64,000 nt of DNA from Albugo candida. Its lineage: Eukaryota; Oomycota; Peronosporomycetes; Albuginales. The translations under genes were made by a program, and so were the position numbers. The stretch spans positions 496,001 through 560,000 of the forward strand of contig JBDOQK010000007.1 in assembly GCA_040437565.1 (NCBI GenBank), read 5' to 3'. Below the pieces are notes generated by a model that ran no database searches, was not told the DNA's origin, and saw nothing but the letters and a program-made list of their open reading frames with translations. Below, one piece after another: positions 42,301 through 54,724 of the stretch (positions are counted from its first letter, which is position 1; every line of letters begins with the position of its first letter).

Positions 42301-44702
42301 CTGTCTCTGGAATCAATGGAACTGCTTTTTACATTTTGGAGTCTATGGGAGCTGAAGGATCATTGAGCTACCGTCAACATGAGTTTCATGAGATTTATCG
42401 GGATCCACGTGATTGTAATGACAATGATGGTCGTCCACGATACCAATACATTGTGAAAGACTTACAACCAAACACGAAATATGGTTTCCGAATCAGAGCT
42501 CTGAATGGATTTGGTGCTGGACCATACACTTTCCGTTGCTATGTGACAGCGCCAATGACGCCATGTGCTCCAGTTGCGGTACGCGTCAGCTCTAATTCCA
42601 TCCATCTCTGCTGGGGTACTACAGACAGCTTCAAACAGCGATTAGAGGAGCTTCGGCGCGTATTTGACGAGATCGACGCGGATAGAAGCGGAGAGATCTC
42701 ACGAGACGAATTGATGGATCAGATTGAGAAGCGAAGACCCCGACTGCTGGAATTTCTACAGAGAACACAAGTCGCTGGTGATCATCATCGACTTTGTGTA
42801 TTTGATGCGATTGAATGCGACGATAATGAGCTGATATCTTGGGATGAGTTTCGTCAGTACTTTTCAAGCACATTTGATGATGTCGTTGGAAATGATTGGG
42901 AGCAAGAAAGTGTGAATTCCGGGCTTACTTCAAAAGCGCAAAGACGAAATGGAAAGATTGCGAGCTCCGAGCCGTCTCAAACTCGCTACATTCTTAAACA
43001 GTGTCAAAACGAAGCAAATGGCGATTATATCGTCGTGTACCGTGGAGCGAAGACTACTTTTACCGTTCACGGCCTCGCAAGCGCTTCAACGTATCAATTT
43101 CGCTTACAAGCCGTAAATGAAGAAGGCATACTCAGCCTTCACAGCGAAGGCGTCATAGTGAACACGTTACTACAAACACCGAAGCCTCCGATTCTCCTCG
43201 AAGCACCTACATGCTCCACGATCAAGTTGGGCTGGACAACTATGGATGCTACACCTGCAAATAATCTCGAGGTGCAGTCACGGCAGCAACAAGCGCTAGC
43301 ATTGCAGAAAATTGACTCAGTTAGCAGAATACTGAGCGAGTGGGCACAAGAGGATCCGTTGGCTTCTGGTACTGTGGATTTCCGTGCAAAATTCAATCGC
43401 TACGATTCGGACGGAAGCAGTTATATCGAGCTATCCGAGTTCAAGACGCTTTTGGAAGAGCTTGGTGTCCCACCATTGGAAGAGCGACTTAGAGCCTACT
43501 TTTGCGAGTTTGATAGTAATGGGGACGGAAGAATCTCATTAGATGAGTTCATTTGTTGGTGGACGAGACCTCAAGTAGAGTACATTTTGAAGCGAGATGA
43601 AGGTTTCAGCACAAAAGACGCGGCTGAAAGTGACAGTGTGATGAACATCATTGCGTATTCTGGCAAAGACACTTGCGTCCGCACGAGTGCACTTGAGCCC
43701 AATACGATGTACACATTTCGACTTCGTGCATTTTCTTCTCGCGCGAGAAGCGAATTAAGTGAGGGGATATCTATTTGTACTGCACCCGAGGCTCCCACTT
43801 GTGCTGGTGTTGTTTCTCGTAGTAGTTCAGATGTCTGGATCCGATGGTATCCAGGACACAATGGCGCTGCAAAATATTCAGTCGAGTGCGAGTTAATAGA
43901 GACATTTTCAGACGTGTCACTAAGCATTCGAAAGCGTCAGCTTCTGACTACAAAAGGATGGGTCAGCGTCTATGAGGGTGCAGAACCTATTGCGTATATC
44001 TCAAACCTTCTTCCACAAACCGTTTATCGTCTTCGAGTCTCTGCGATCAATACCGACGGCGTCAAAAGCGAGCCGAGTATCGTTTCCCAATTCTGTACTT
44101 TATCTGTGGAGGAGCAGCGTACGGAGTACACACTGAGACCGGATAATGCCGGAAAGCACTTTTTGGTAGAATGTGGTAAAGATGGTGATGTTGTAGTCGG
44201 AGATACAATTTTGTTTTGTGAGCGAATATTCCAAGACGAGTATGGGAATATCTCTGAGGGTAAAGCCAATAAGGGGATCTTGGATGAGGATGTGGTGGGT
44301 ATCGCTCTGAAGGCTTCATTCTGTTCCCAGAAAAGGAAAGAAACATGCAAATTCTTCATCGGTGAGCGGACAGTTGCTGCACGTGTGGCAAGTATGCGAG
44401 CCGGTAAACGGGGTTCATTATTTGCTCTTGAGGTCATTTGGAGTATTTTTCAAACGAATGAGAGCAGCAATTTCCAAGACACCAAATTCGCAGAAGCCAG
44501 GAAACGTCAGCAATCGTGTCGAAGTACCGTCCGAAAAAGCGCTTCTTTCACACGGCGGATTCGATCAGATAAAGAAGTCTTCCTGGTGTTGCCACGAAGT
44601 AGCAAGATTTTTCGATATGAGCGAGACTTGTATCATTTTGAAAGCTTTCGATGTAAATGGGACGACGAAGAAGCTCGAAACAATCAAACTTGGACAAAGT
44701 AG
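39318..44702 (+). CDS. Giant EF-hand / fibronectin type III protein with EF-hands inside FN3 domains
   Basis: Two exons, 39318-40409 and 40473-44702, joined over a 63-nt intron; about 1770 aa if read from 39318, where there is no ATG. The first ATG in frame is 39372, and the frame extends further up, so an upstream exon is likely. A basic N-terminal half is followed by an EF-hand (FDVNGDQMVSMKEF, about 41785). Then come four FN3-like units. In units 2 and 3, EF-hand pairs sit between the early strands and the rest of the FN3 fold: DEIDADRSGEISRDE (about 42670), NRYDSDGSSYIELSE and DSNGDGRISLDEF (43390-43550). FN3 strands are marked by YQYIVKDLQPNTKYGFRIRA and EPNTMYTFRLRAF. Likely a calcium-responsive scaffold. 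The C-terminus after 44361 may be spliced differently (a GTGAGC donor there opens another plausible frame to 44718). Confidence 0.75.
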
Positions 44703-44786
44703 TTGTATGGATTCATAAAAGAGCGACTACTTTTCCTCCAAATTGATAGTATCACCAAAACGACTGTACAAAATCTTTTTGAGGAT

Positions 44787-45303
44787 CTAAAGCAAGTCAG
44801 CATGTGAATAATTCGTGATAAGATGACCGCTTTCAAATACCGTTTGTCTATTGTCCAACTTCTCTTCTTCCTCTACAAGAACCTGAACATCCTTCTTAGC
44901 CGCTTCTGTGAGGGTCTCCAAGTATTCCTGTGCGCTTTCTTCTGAGGTTTCGACAAAGCTTTCACCCATCATTACACTATCAAATCAAGATGTGTCAGAC
45001 GTGATGTGTCACGAAATGAAGTGAGCACGACAGCGTACTAAACGTCATCTCCTTCTCCCATCATTAATTCTGCACCTGCATCCTCCAATGTATCCAACTT
45101 TTCCTGCAGCGACGCGATACTATCGATACTGCTCATGATGCATTAACATACCTGCAGCGCTTTCTTCTCCCGCTGTAGCTCGGCTAACCTCATATTAAGT
45201 CTTCCGAATTCATTTATACGCTCTTGATCTTCAAGCCGCACCTATAATTCAGATGTAGATTTCTAAGCCATTAATATTCTATCTATAAAAACGATACTTG
45301 CAT
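44787..45303 (-). CDS. PFDN4: Prefoldin subunit 4 (four exons)
   Basis: Exons 45303-45298 (ATG plus one codon), 45241-45152, 45103-45039 and 44976-44787; 116 aa. Joined, they give the beta-prefoldin pattern: VRLEDQERINEFGRLNMRL, then LQEKLDTLEDAGAELMMGEG, then VYVMMGESFVE, then a C-terminal coiled coil (AQEYLETLTEAAKKDVQVL). The paired coiled coils with a central beta hairpin, and the EDQ..IN and LEDA..EL phrases, match PFDN4. Prefoldin hands unfolded actin and tubulin to the CCT chaperonin. Its neighbour, transcribed divergently 111 bp away, encodes a CCT subunit. The first six-base exon is the weakest part of the model. Confidence 0.82.
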
Positions 45304-45413
45304 CAGCTTGATCTTCTTGCTCCTGCATCAACATTGGCGCAACTGCTTTGTCCTTCCATTGGTTGAAATAAATACAAGTTTTGTGTGGTGAAGAAAAGAA
45401 AAAGATTTGAAAT

Positions 45414-47113
45414 ATGGCCGCAGCAACGATTTCGCGGGTTCCCGTAGCTCAAAGGAATGTAAATCCGGCAGGAAAAGGGGAAACGTACCGCGCCCAGTCG
45501 AAAGAAAAAGATGTTCGTATGTCCAACATTGTAGCTGCGAAAGGTGTGTCATTCTATAACACCCAGAAGATCCGACCGAAAGATCCATTAACACCCTTTT
45601 GTGCATTATAGCTATTGCTGATGCGATTCGAACGAGTCTGGGTCCACGTGGAATGGACAAAATGATACAGCAAGGAAACGGTGAGGTGATCATCTCGAAC
45701 GACGGCGCTACTATTTTGTCACAAATGCAAGTGTTCCATCCGACCGCGAAGATGTTGGTCGATTTATCAAAATCTCAGGATATTGAAGCTGGTGATGGAA
45801 CAACCAGTGTCTGCGTCATCGCTGGTGCTCTTCTTTCGGTTTGTGAGAATTTATTACTCAAGGGCATCCATCCTACGAATATCTCAGAGTCTTTCGGCCT
45901 GGCTGCTAAAAAAACGGAAGAATACCTTGTCGGCATGTCAAAGCCCGTTGATCTCGGTAATCGCGATGAATTGATTCAATGTGTCAACACTTCATTATCA
46001 TCAAAAGTCATCTCAGAGTATTCTGATCGGTTGTCACCGATTGCTGTGGATGCAGTTCTCAAAGTAATTGACATTGAGACCGCAACTAATGTGGACCTAG
46101 ACTCCATAATGGTTGTCAAACAACTGGGCGGAACGATTGACGACTCAGAATTGATCAGTGGTTTGGTCTTCAGTAAGGGTTTCGATAAATCCGCTGCATT
46201 AGACGCCCCGACTGTTATCCAGAACGCAAAGATCGCTTTGATTCAGTTTTGTCTATCAGCTCCAAAAGCAGATATGGAAAGCAATGTGGTTATCCATGAT
46301 TACGCTGCGATGGATCGTATTTTGAGAGAAGAACGAAAGTATATTCTCAATCTCTGCAAACAAATCAAAAAGTCTGGAGCCAATGTTCTCCTGATTCAAA
46401 AAAGCATTCTTCGCGATGCAACGAATGATTTATCATTACACTTTTTGGCCAAAATGGGAATTCGTGTGATCACTGACATCGAACGAACCGACATCGAGCA
46501 TATAGCCACCACTCTCGGCTGTCTTCCGGTCGCAAACATTGAATATTTGTCATCAGACAAACTCGGCACAGCAGAGTTAGTGGAAGAAGCCAATCTTGGA
46601 GGGCACAAAGTGGTAAAAGTCACTGGTATCGCTAAACATGGAAAGACAATGTCGATTCTAATTCGAGGGTCGAACAAGCTTGTTCTAGAGGAAGCTGAGC
46701 GTTCTCTGCACGACGCTTTATGTGTCGTTCGTTCACTTGTAAAAAAACGCTTCTTGATCTGCGGAGGTGGCGCACCCGAGATCGAAATTGCACAAAAACT
46801 TGCTCAATATGCGAATACTTTGCAAGGTGCTGCGAGCTATTGTATCCAAGCATTTGCCAATTCCATGGAAATTATCCCTTACACTTTGGCGGAAAATGCT
46901 GGATTGGATCCTATCAAACTTGTGACAGAGTTGCGTGCAAAACACGCTGAAGGCAAACAAAGTATGGGCATAAACGTCCGCAATGGACTCATTGGGGATA
47001 TGTATGAGCTCAATGTGTTACAACCCTTACTTGTTAACACCAGTGGTATCTCGCTTGCAACAGAATGTGTTCGAATGATTCTCAAGATTGACGATATTGT
47101 GATGGTGCGGTAA
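45414..47113 (+). CDS. CCT4: T-complex protein 1 subunit delta (CCT4)
   Basis: Exons 45414-45543 and 45612-47113 with a 68-nt intron; 543 aa. The join restores [20 protein letters not shown], the start of the equatorial domain. Group II chaperonin ATP-binding motifs are present: [19 protein letters not shown], and EAGDGTTSV with the catalytic Asp. The delta-type features [20 protein letters not shown] and the conserved [12 protein letters not shown] follow. CCT folds actin, tubulin and other cytosolic proteins in an eight-subunit double ring. Length and order match the family throughout. Assignment to delta rather than another subunit rests on recalled sequence resemblance. Confidence 0.92.
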
Positions 47114-47192
47114 AGTACGATTTGTGACTTGGCGGGAAGTTTGTTTTTCGTTAGTTGATTGCAGTCTTTCACAAAATATTCGAATATTCTTG

Positions 47193-47987
47193 CTATCGAT
47201 GAACTCTTTTACGATGCTGTTGATCATGTGACGCAAGCTGACGTGGGAGATGTTGTATTGAATTGATGACAACTTCTTCATATCTCTGACTCGCACGGTC
47301 ATAGTCCAAGACATTAATACATGTGTTTTCTTGCTCAAAATCGTGCATATGGTCTAGGTTTCCATACAGGCATTGTGAAAGTATGATTTTGTTGAATCTT
47401 CCATGGGCAACGATCATGATGTGATCCTGCGCTGCGGCTTGGTGCATGATCTCTGTAATTTTCGGTATTCCACGGGCGACAACATCGAGAGGACATTCTC
47501 CACCTAAAAAGCGCTGGTCATATTGACCGGATCGCCATTGCTTGACTATGGAATGAAACCCTTGATGATTCTCATGTCCCTGTCCTTCAAATTGCCCATA
47601 GCTCATTTCCTCTAGTTCTGGGAAGCTCCGCACTCTCAAATGAGGATGTATGTTGGTGACTATTTCAGCTGTCTCATGCGCACGGGTTAAAGCACTGCTG
47701 ATGATTGCGGTAAGGGGGACATCGCGGATTGTTTCGGCCAATTTAGCTGCTTGTTCCCGGCCAGTGTCATTCAGAATGGTATTGATTCCACGACCTTGTA
47801 ACTTTCGAGTATAATTGTAATCTATGCAAGCATTAGAAAGTTAGGATGTCTATAATGTCGTGATATGATCAAAAAGAGAACCTGTCTGGCCGTGTCTACA
47901 TAAATATAACCTTGTGAATCCTTCCGCTAATGGAGGAAGCAGCATTCTAATTCTTGCTTGTTCATTTGCTACAGCACTGTGTTCCAT
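47193..47987 (-). CDS. Histidine phosphatase superfamily (phosphoglycerate-mutase-like) enzyme
   Basis: Exons 47987-47882 and 47821-47193 with a 60-nt intron; 244 aa. The join gives LYLCRHGQTDYNYTRKLQGR, the catalytic RHG motif with the usual asparagine and QGR. Then come ISSALTRAHETAEIV, PELEEMSYGQFEGQ (catalytic Glu) and IMIVAHGRFNKIIL with the second histidine. These enzymes form a phosphohistidine and remove phosphate from small metabolites or proteins. The family is too broad to name a substrate from sequence. The start follows an in-frame stop closely, so 47987 is well supported. It converges on CCT4, 80 bp apart. Confidence 0.87.
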
Positions 47988-48551
47988 CGTTTTTGATTGT
48001 TATGTACGTTCATCAACGATGCAAAATCTCTTAAATTACCCAGTGTATCATTAGTGGAGCCTAAGCACGTAGGACAAAAGAGAGGACGCAGGTCAGAACA
48101 GACTTGAAATTTGTATGCAATCGATAAGCGCCTTGTTGGACCGTCTTTGACTAGAATGACTTTCTTATCAGCAATACAACCTTCAATTCGTATAATCAGC
48201 TCCAATTCTAAATCTAAATCTAAATCTGATTATCCTTCTGAATACTCTCAAGTCGATGCATAAAGTTTCAGCATGTGTGACTGTAAAGAATTATATTTCA
48301 TCGATGTCCGTCAGTGATAAAAATCACCCGACTGTGTTCGAATATTACTCGCATCATTTTCGTCATTGACTTGATTTTTTCGTGTCTCGATACAGTAGCA
48401 GTTACAGGCGAGTGTTTTGTTTCAAAAGACGATCATATTTTCAAATATGTTTGTAATTATTCCGCGAGAACATTTCCTTTTATTCAAAGAGGCGTTTTCT
48501 AGATTTCTTTCCTATTCAAGTCGTCAGTTATCCCACTCATTTATGCGATAA
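47988..48551. other. Spacer with a TCTAAA microrepeat; one weak minus-strand frame
   Basis: A 78-codon minus-strand frame (47969-48205) has no ATG near its start and no motif. A short TCTAAA repeat lies at about 48209-48227. Nothing else is supported. Confidence 0.45.
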
Positions 48552-49723
48552 ATGGCTTTTGAACTATCCTCTTTGCGCTACGGCTCCAGCAAGAGGAATG
48601 CATTAGAAGTCATACGCACACGGCCTCGAGTAGCTTCCGAAGATCTGGTTGTACCTGGCGTCGAAACTGCCAGTCCCGTTTATTATGGAGTTGATACATT
48701 CTCTCCAACGCTGGTTGACCTTTACACAGCAGATGAAAAGCGCATTGTGTGGTCATCTCGGGCACATCGGAAAATGATGACAACGCTGTTCAGAGCATGG
48801 CATGGTAAACAGTGGAAATGGTACTCTTTGAGCTTCTGGAGCGGGTTATGCTCTATTTGCGGCAATTCTCTCTTGCTTGCTGGTTGTATTGCGGAAATCA
48901 CGTCCCATGCATCTTCGATATCGACAAACGAAATGCATAGGAAAGTGGATCAACCGCTGTTCTATGGAATGGTTTTTTATCTGTTGGCTTATATTCTCAA
49001 TTATTTTGAAGTGATCAATAGCTGCCATAATCTCGAGGTATTCAAAATTGCTCTATTTCTCGTCATTTGGTCTCTTATTTTGTGAGGACAGATTTGGTTG
49101 GAAGAATACTTTCACGGATGTGAGCCCATGCTACAGAGGCGATATTTTGGAATTTTTCCATATCGAATTGATTTCTGGATCCAAGTCTTGGGTTTATTAG
49201 CGTCGGGTTTTTTTATTCTGACTCGGGTTGTCGTTTCAAAATTCATCGATGAGACTGACAATTATGGTGTTGCCAACGTTAAGCGCGCTAATGTATCTCT
49301 CATAGTTGGATATTGGCTCCCATATTTCATTGGGTCTTTCATATTATTATTATCGGCATGTCTGGCCCACGTCGAAGTAATGCATCAGTGGTTTTCGTGG
49401 AGGCTACCGAGTTTAGAAAGCTGGGTAACAGGTAAGGAAATCAAAACTCAACTACGTAGCGGCTGACGAGTGATTTTGCTTTGAAAGGTGCGGATATGAT
49501 GGGGGCGTTAGGAATTTTTATTTCTTCTTGCATGCAGTTTGTCGATCCCATGTCTCTGATATGTGGCTTCACCGCGTGTATTCTACCTTTTATGTTTGGA
49601 TGTCTTTTTAGATTGAGCTCTAGTATACTCAGTATTTTGGAATTAGAGGTCATGCACAAGCGGCATAAGCATCCCGAATACGCCGTACTCCAGAACCCAA
49701 TTGGATATGGAACAGGATTGTAA
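48552..49723 (+). CDS. Multi-pass membrane protein of unknown function
   Basis: Three exons, 48552-49037, 49092-49431 and 49488-49723, with 54- and 56-nt introns; 353 aa. The first about 90 residues are hydrophilic. About seven hydrophobic segments follow. They include LCSICGNSLLLAGCIAEIT, FYGMVFYLLAYILNYF, IDFWIQVLGLLASGFFIL, VGYWLPYFIGSFILLLSACL, ALGIFISSCMQFV and CGFTACILPFMFGCLF. The tail HKHPEYAVLQNPIGYGTGL is hydrophilic. I do not recognise the family. A transporter, a channel or a structural membrane protein are all possible. Confidence 0.8.
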
Positions 49724-49917
49724 ATCACCGATTAAATCTGACAGCCGGAACCTCAGAGTCATCTGTCGTGTCTTCTCTCCCTCTACTTCTCAAAGACATA
49801 CAAGAGAATGGGCAATTGTGCGAATTACATAAATATAACACCTGCTCTCAATGTATCACATCGTATTAATTTGTATATCTACTGCTTGAACGATCCTAAA
49901 CAAATCGGAACTTAGTG

Positions 49918-51506
49918 TTAGACTGCTTGTTGTTTAGTAGCGAAAGGTTTAGAATTCTTGCACAATCGACCTTCGCCAAGGTTGACAGGGATATGCCAGC
50001 AATAATTTCTCGAGTGCCCACCTATTTTGATTTCTTCCAATTGTGTACTAAACACCCAGCGATCGTCAAACGTGACAAACTGCACGGTCAGCCACTCTTC
50101 AGAGAAGTACAACTCAAAGAAACCATACGGATTTCCAGGAGCGATCCATTTGTTTACTATCAACCTTTCGGCATTGGCTGGAGGTTTCCCGGATGTCTCA
50201 CTTTGTATACCACCCCCACCACCATTCTCGATAAAGTTGGTGCCCCAATTGCTAACGTCATGATTGAAACCATGTGTATGACCATTCAACCAAAGATGCA
50301 CATTACCGGCTTTCGTTACACCATACCAAGTTTTCATGTTCTCTTCACTCATATGGAAATGGGGAGAGTAGTGGGAATTGACAACTTTCCAGGTTGCATT
50401 TGACCGAGATAAATCTTTTTGGATTTCTCGTAACGAAATATCCCACCATTGCGTGATGATTGTAGCACAAGCATCGTATAGCTCTGTACTTCCTCCCGCA
50501 CAAAGCTTTGACCCGCGTGTTTGGGCACTACACGATTTCTCAAGTGCCTTTTGTTTGTCTTCTGCTGATTCCACATTTCTCACATACCCATAACACTGAC
50601 AGCAAATCTGTCTCAAACCGTGAGAATCCGCTTTATTCGTATCGATATTGTATATCTCAACCGAGACTCCACCTTTTTCGAATCTTTCAACATAATAGTG
50701 ATCTCGCAGTTGCCAGCGATTATTATTGGGGCTCTTATACGTTTGTTGTAATGAGAATTTAAGGTTCAAATATTTTTTTAATTCCTCCACACTTTCGCAT
50801 TCGCGAAAGCTGTAATCCTCGTCACCACAAATAAATTCTGATCCCCCCAGATCATGGTTACCGATCACACTAATCCATGGAATGTCCCGCAAGGATGGTT
50901 GGTTATAAATTGACTCGTACGTGTTCTCCATTCTATTTTGAACGTCTTTAGGTCCAACTCCGTTCCAGTAGGCATTGTCCCTTTTATTAAAAAAGGATAT
51001 CAGATCAAAAACATTAAACTTGTTTCATTTGCTTACCCGTGATTGATTATTCGAACAGGTTTGAGCTCGGTGGCTACCTGTGATAAAATCTCGGCTACAT
51101 TTATCTGAGCCCAATAATCTGTCTTGTACTCGATTGAGTCTTCTGTGGTTTTGCGATATTTGCTGCAACAAGATCCTGGTTTATATGTGGTGGCACCCCA
51201 ATCACCAATGGCTAGCATAGTAAATGCAGAACGAGCTTCAAATAAAGTTAGCAGGAGAACAAGCGTTTTGTACATTGTCAATGTCAAACCTGTATCCGGA
51301 ATAGATTTAGGCTGTTTCGATAGTTTTGGGGAAGACTTGTCGGGTTTTTCCAGCAGATCGGCTTCCGATACGTGGTCTGATGGTGCGATACGATCGGTTG
51401 TTTTAGTCGAATCGTCATCATTTCTCACTACCACTGCAATGATTGTAATAATAATGGCAGCCGCAATAGTAATCCCAATAACAAGCAATAGTTTTCTTGT
51501 ATACAT
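49918..51506 (-). CDS. Membrane-anchored metallophosphoesterase (purple-acid-phosphatase-like)
   Basis: Exons 51506-51290, 51235-51037 and 50980-49918 with introns of 54-56 nt; 492 aa. Residues 4-25 are a hydrophobic signal anchor (LLLVIGITIAAAIIITIIAVV) with basic residues before it, predicting type II topology. A Ser/Lys/Asp-rich stalk follows. The metal-binding blocks of purple acid phosphatases are present: AIGDWGA, NHGDNAYWNGV, VIGNHDLGG, VVNSHYSPHF and LNGHTHGFNH. Many cysteines suggest a secreted-type domain. The enzyme probably hydrolyses phosphomonoesters at the cell surface or in an endomembrane lumen. Topology and location are inferred from the anchor. Confidence 0.87.
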
Positions 51507-51537
51507 AAGTATCGTTGTATCTCCGGTGGAGTAAAAT

Positions 51538-51759
51538 TCAAACTGATTGTATTCTTTCAAAATCGGGAAATAATATCGAGAAAGTGAATACACCAAACGT
51601 GCGTGCAGCAGAGCAAGTGACTAAAATCCTGATGCAGTTCTCTCCAAGTAAATGGCTCATTTGTGTCAGTGAATCGCCTTTCTGCGACATGCGAAGAGTT
51701 TCATATTCTAGTAACCGTGAAATCACTTTTGGGACGTCATAAACCAAGCCGTTGACCAT
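51538..51759 (-). CDS. Doubtful small open frame, hypothetical
   Basis: A 73-codon frame from an ATG at 51759, reading MVNGLVYDVPKVISRLLEYE at its start. It lies between the metallophosphatase start and the divergent MCM6 gene. It has no family motif. It could be a small gene, an upstream frame in the phosphatase leader, or chance. Confidence 0.25.
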   Translation of the reverse strand: MVNGLVYDVPKVISRLLEYETLRMSQKGDSLTQMSHLLGENCIRILVTCSAARTFGVFTFSILFPDFERIQSV

Positions 51760-51906
51760 TGCAGACTTTTCCAATACGGACAAATGTCACCGTTCGAGGC
51801 GCAGTAGTTGGAACTGACTTGATACGAAGCGAATTATTTGTTTGATTGGTTAGAAAGCTCAATCGAGCCAATCAAATGAGTTTTCAGACTTTTTGTGGCG
51901 GGAAGT

Positions 51907-54724
51907 ATGAATGATAACGTGAATGTCCCATCTAGGGATGCTCACGGTTCCGCGAATGGTAACGAACGTGAGGAGAATCAACCACATCAACGGAATGTTA
52001 TGGATCAACCAGAATTATTGGTTGATACGACCGCGCAAACTGTTAAAGCTCGATTTCTACAATTTCTTTGCGGATATGGTCAAGAAGCTGTACCTACACA
52101 GAACGGAGTGCATACAGACAATTGCGATACCGAAGAACTCCTTACAAGCACGATAAATTACACGCAACAAGCTGAAGTGATGCGAAATAGCGAAACATCT
52201 TCTCTTTTTGTCGATTTCTCTCACGTTTTGGAATATGATTCCGATCTAGCGCAAGCCATTCACGCTCAATACTACCGCTGGGATCCTTATCTTCGTCGTG
52301 CTGTATTTGAATTCATCCGAATGGAGGATGCGGCGTACACTATCAGTGAAGACGCAAATAAGTCCCAGCGGGAATTTTTTGTCTGCTTTTACAACTTTCA
52401 ACATGTTTCTCAGTGAGTTTACTGATCTCAGCAATGATTTTCTCTAATTTTTCCCCTGTGATAGTATACGTGATTTGAGAATGCGCAATGTTGGCGAATT
52501 GGTTTCTTTCTCGGGCACAGTCACTCGGACGACCGAAGTTCGTCCTGAATTGCTGTATGCCGCTTTCACGTGCAAAGAATGTGGAGGTGATACATCTGGT
52601 GTGGAGCAGCAGTTTAAATACACTGAACCTGTGAAGTGCCAAAATCCGTTTTGCCCCAACACATCGGAGTGGGAACTGAATACGGAAAAATCAATATTTG
52701 TGGATTGGCAAAGAGTAAAAGTACAAGAAAATAGTGATGAGATTCCAGCCGGGAGTATGCCCCGCTCCATAGATGTTATATTGCGTCACGAAAACGTTGA
52801 ACAGGCAAAAGCAGGTGATCGTGTTGTATTTACAGGAAGTTTGATTGTGGTTCCTGATGTTTCAAAGTTCTCTAAAGTTGGTGGAGATATCGCAGTGGCA
52901 GGTAGATCTCAAGGTACAGCAAATAGCACACGTGGGATGGAAGGAGAGGGTGTACGAGGTCTTAAAGCCTTGGGTGTGCGTGAACTCACTTATAAAACGT
53001 GCTTTTTGGCATGCTCTGTACAAACAATGGAACAACGATTTAATAGTATTTCTATTCGTAACGAAGACGGAGATGAAGATGGCTTTGATCCAGCGACTGA
53101 TTTCACAGAAGATGAACTGAATATCATTCGACAAATCAAGGAAGATCCCGATCATTATGTGAAAATGGCGAAATCACTTTGTCCGTCAGTGTACGGGCAC
53201 GATGAAATTCGAAAAGGAATCCTACTTATGCTGTTTGGTGGGGTACACAAAACAACGATTGAAGGTATTAATCTTCGTGGCGATATAAACATTTGCATTG
53301 TTGGCGATCCTTCTACAGCGAAATCTCAATTTCTCAAATATATTTGTACGTTTCTACCTCGTGCAATCTACACATCTGGGAAAGTTAGCACTGCGGCAGG
53401 ATTAACGGCATCGGTCACACGAGATGCAGATAGTGGCGAATATTGTGTGGAAGCAGGGGCTCTCATGTTGGCCGATAATGGCATTTGTTGCATTGATGAG
53501 TTTGATAAAATGGACACTATGGATCAAGTTGCTATCCATGAAGCTATGGAACAACAAACGATCTCTATCACAAAAGCTGGCATCCAAGCGACTCTGAATG
53601 CTCGTACATCAATCCTGGCAGCCGCCAATCCGTACAATGGGCGGTACGATAAGACTAAAACTCTTAAATATAATGTCAATATTTCGGCTCCGATCATGTC
53701 TCGTTTTGATTTATTTTTCGTCGTCTTGGATGATTGCGAAGAAACCATCGATCAACGCGTTGCCCAACACATTGTGGATACTCATATGCCTGCAGATTTG
53801 CGAAGACGGAACACAAGTACTACGGCTTACAGCGAAGGCGATTTGAAGCGTTATATCAAATATGCTAGAACACTGAATCCATTGATCACCGAGGAGACCA
53901 AGCAGATGATGATAGCTTGTTATCGCAGTCTTCGTGAAAACGATGTCGTCAGCAATGGACAATCCAATATTGCTTATCGCATAACGGTTCGACAACTTGA
54001 GTCCATGATTCGATTATCCGAGGCCTTGGCACGTATGAATCTGAGTGAAATTGTGACGGTCGACCATGTCGAAGAAGCTTACCGCCTCTTAAGCAAATCG
54101 ATCATTCATGTCGATACACGAAATGTAAAGCTCAGTGTCCCAAGACCAGCCAACAGTAACAATGGAGATGATGATATGGATGAAAATGGACCATCCGAAC
54201 AGCAATCCATTAATAAACCATCAGCTGTATCGGATCAGCTGGATCCGGGTCCGATTACTGCACAAGTTGCACAACCAACTCAATCACAACAAGACGGAAA
54301 TGAGCTCTCTATATCGTTTGAGAGGTATGCAACTATACAAAAAGCAATCGGTAGATATTTACGTGAGAAGGAAGAGGAAGCATTGGTTGCTGGTTTTACC
54401 AAGCGTTCTCTCAAAACAAGCGGTCAAAGCATTGGTATCGAAGAAGATGGAATGAGTGATGATGAAGCAAAAGACCTTGAAGTAGGTGTGCTGCAAGGAG
54501 AACTAGTAACGTGGTATTTGGCTTCACAAGATATCACATCAGAGTCGCAATTATCTCGTGAGAAAGATATGATCATGTCTGTCATCGACAAACTCATAGA
54601 GGACAAGCTTCTTGTATTGACCCAGCTCGATGATGAAGGAATGAGTGGTCAGCAGTCAATCGAAAGTGATGAGGAGAAGAAGCAGCAGCGATATTTGACA
54701 GTTCATCCAAATCTTGCTCTCTAA
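51907..54724 (+). CDS. MCM6: Replicative helicase subunit MCM6
   Basis: Exons 51907-52412 and 52465-54724 with a 52-nt intron (GTGAGT...GATAG); 921 aa. The join restores HIRDLRMRNVGELVSFSGTV. A zinc-binding block follows TRTTEVRPELL (CKECGG...CQNPFCPN). The ATPase has Walker A GDPSTAKSQ, Walker B CCIDEFDKM and the arginine finger MSRFDLFFVV. The C-terminus contains a winged-helix-like region after an acidic, Gln/Pro-rich linker. MCM6 is one of six subunits of the MCM2-7 helicase that unwinds origins. The first ATG in frame (51907) was chosen as start. Confidence 0.94.

Noticed and set aside
49915-50403. 162-codon plus-strand frame
   Set aside because: Lies antisense inside the metallophosphatase exon, which has clear catalytic motifs.
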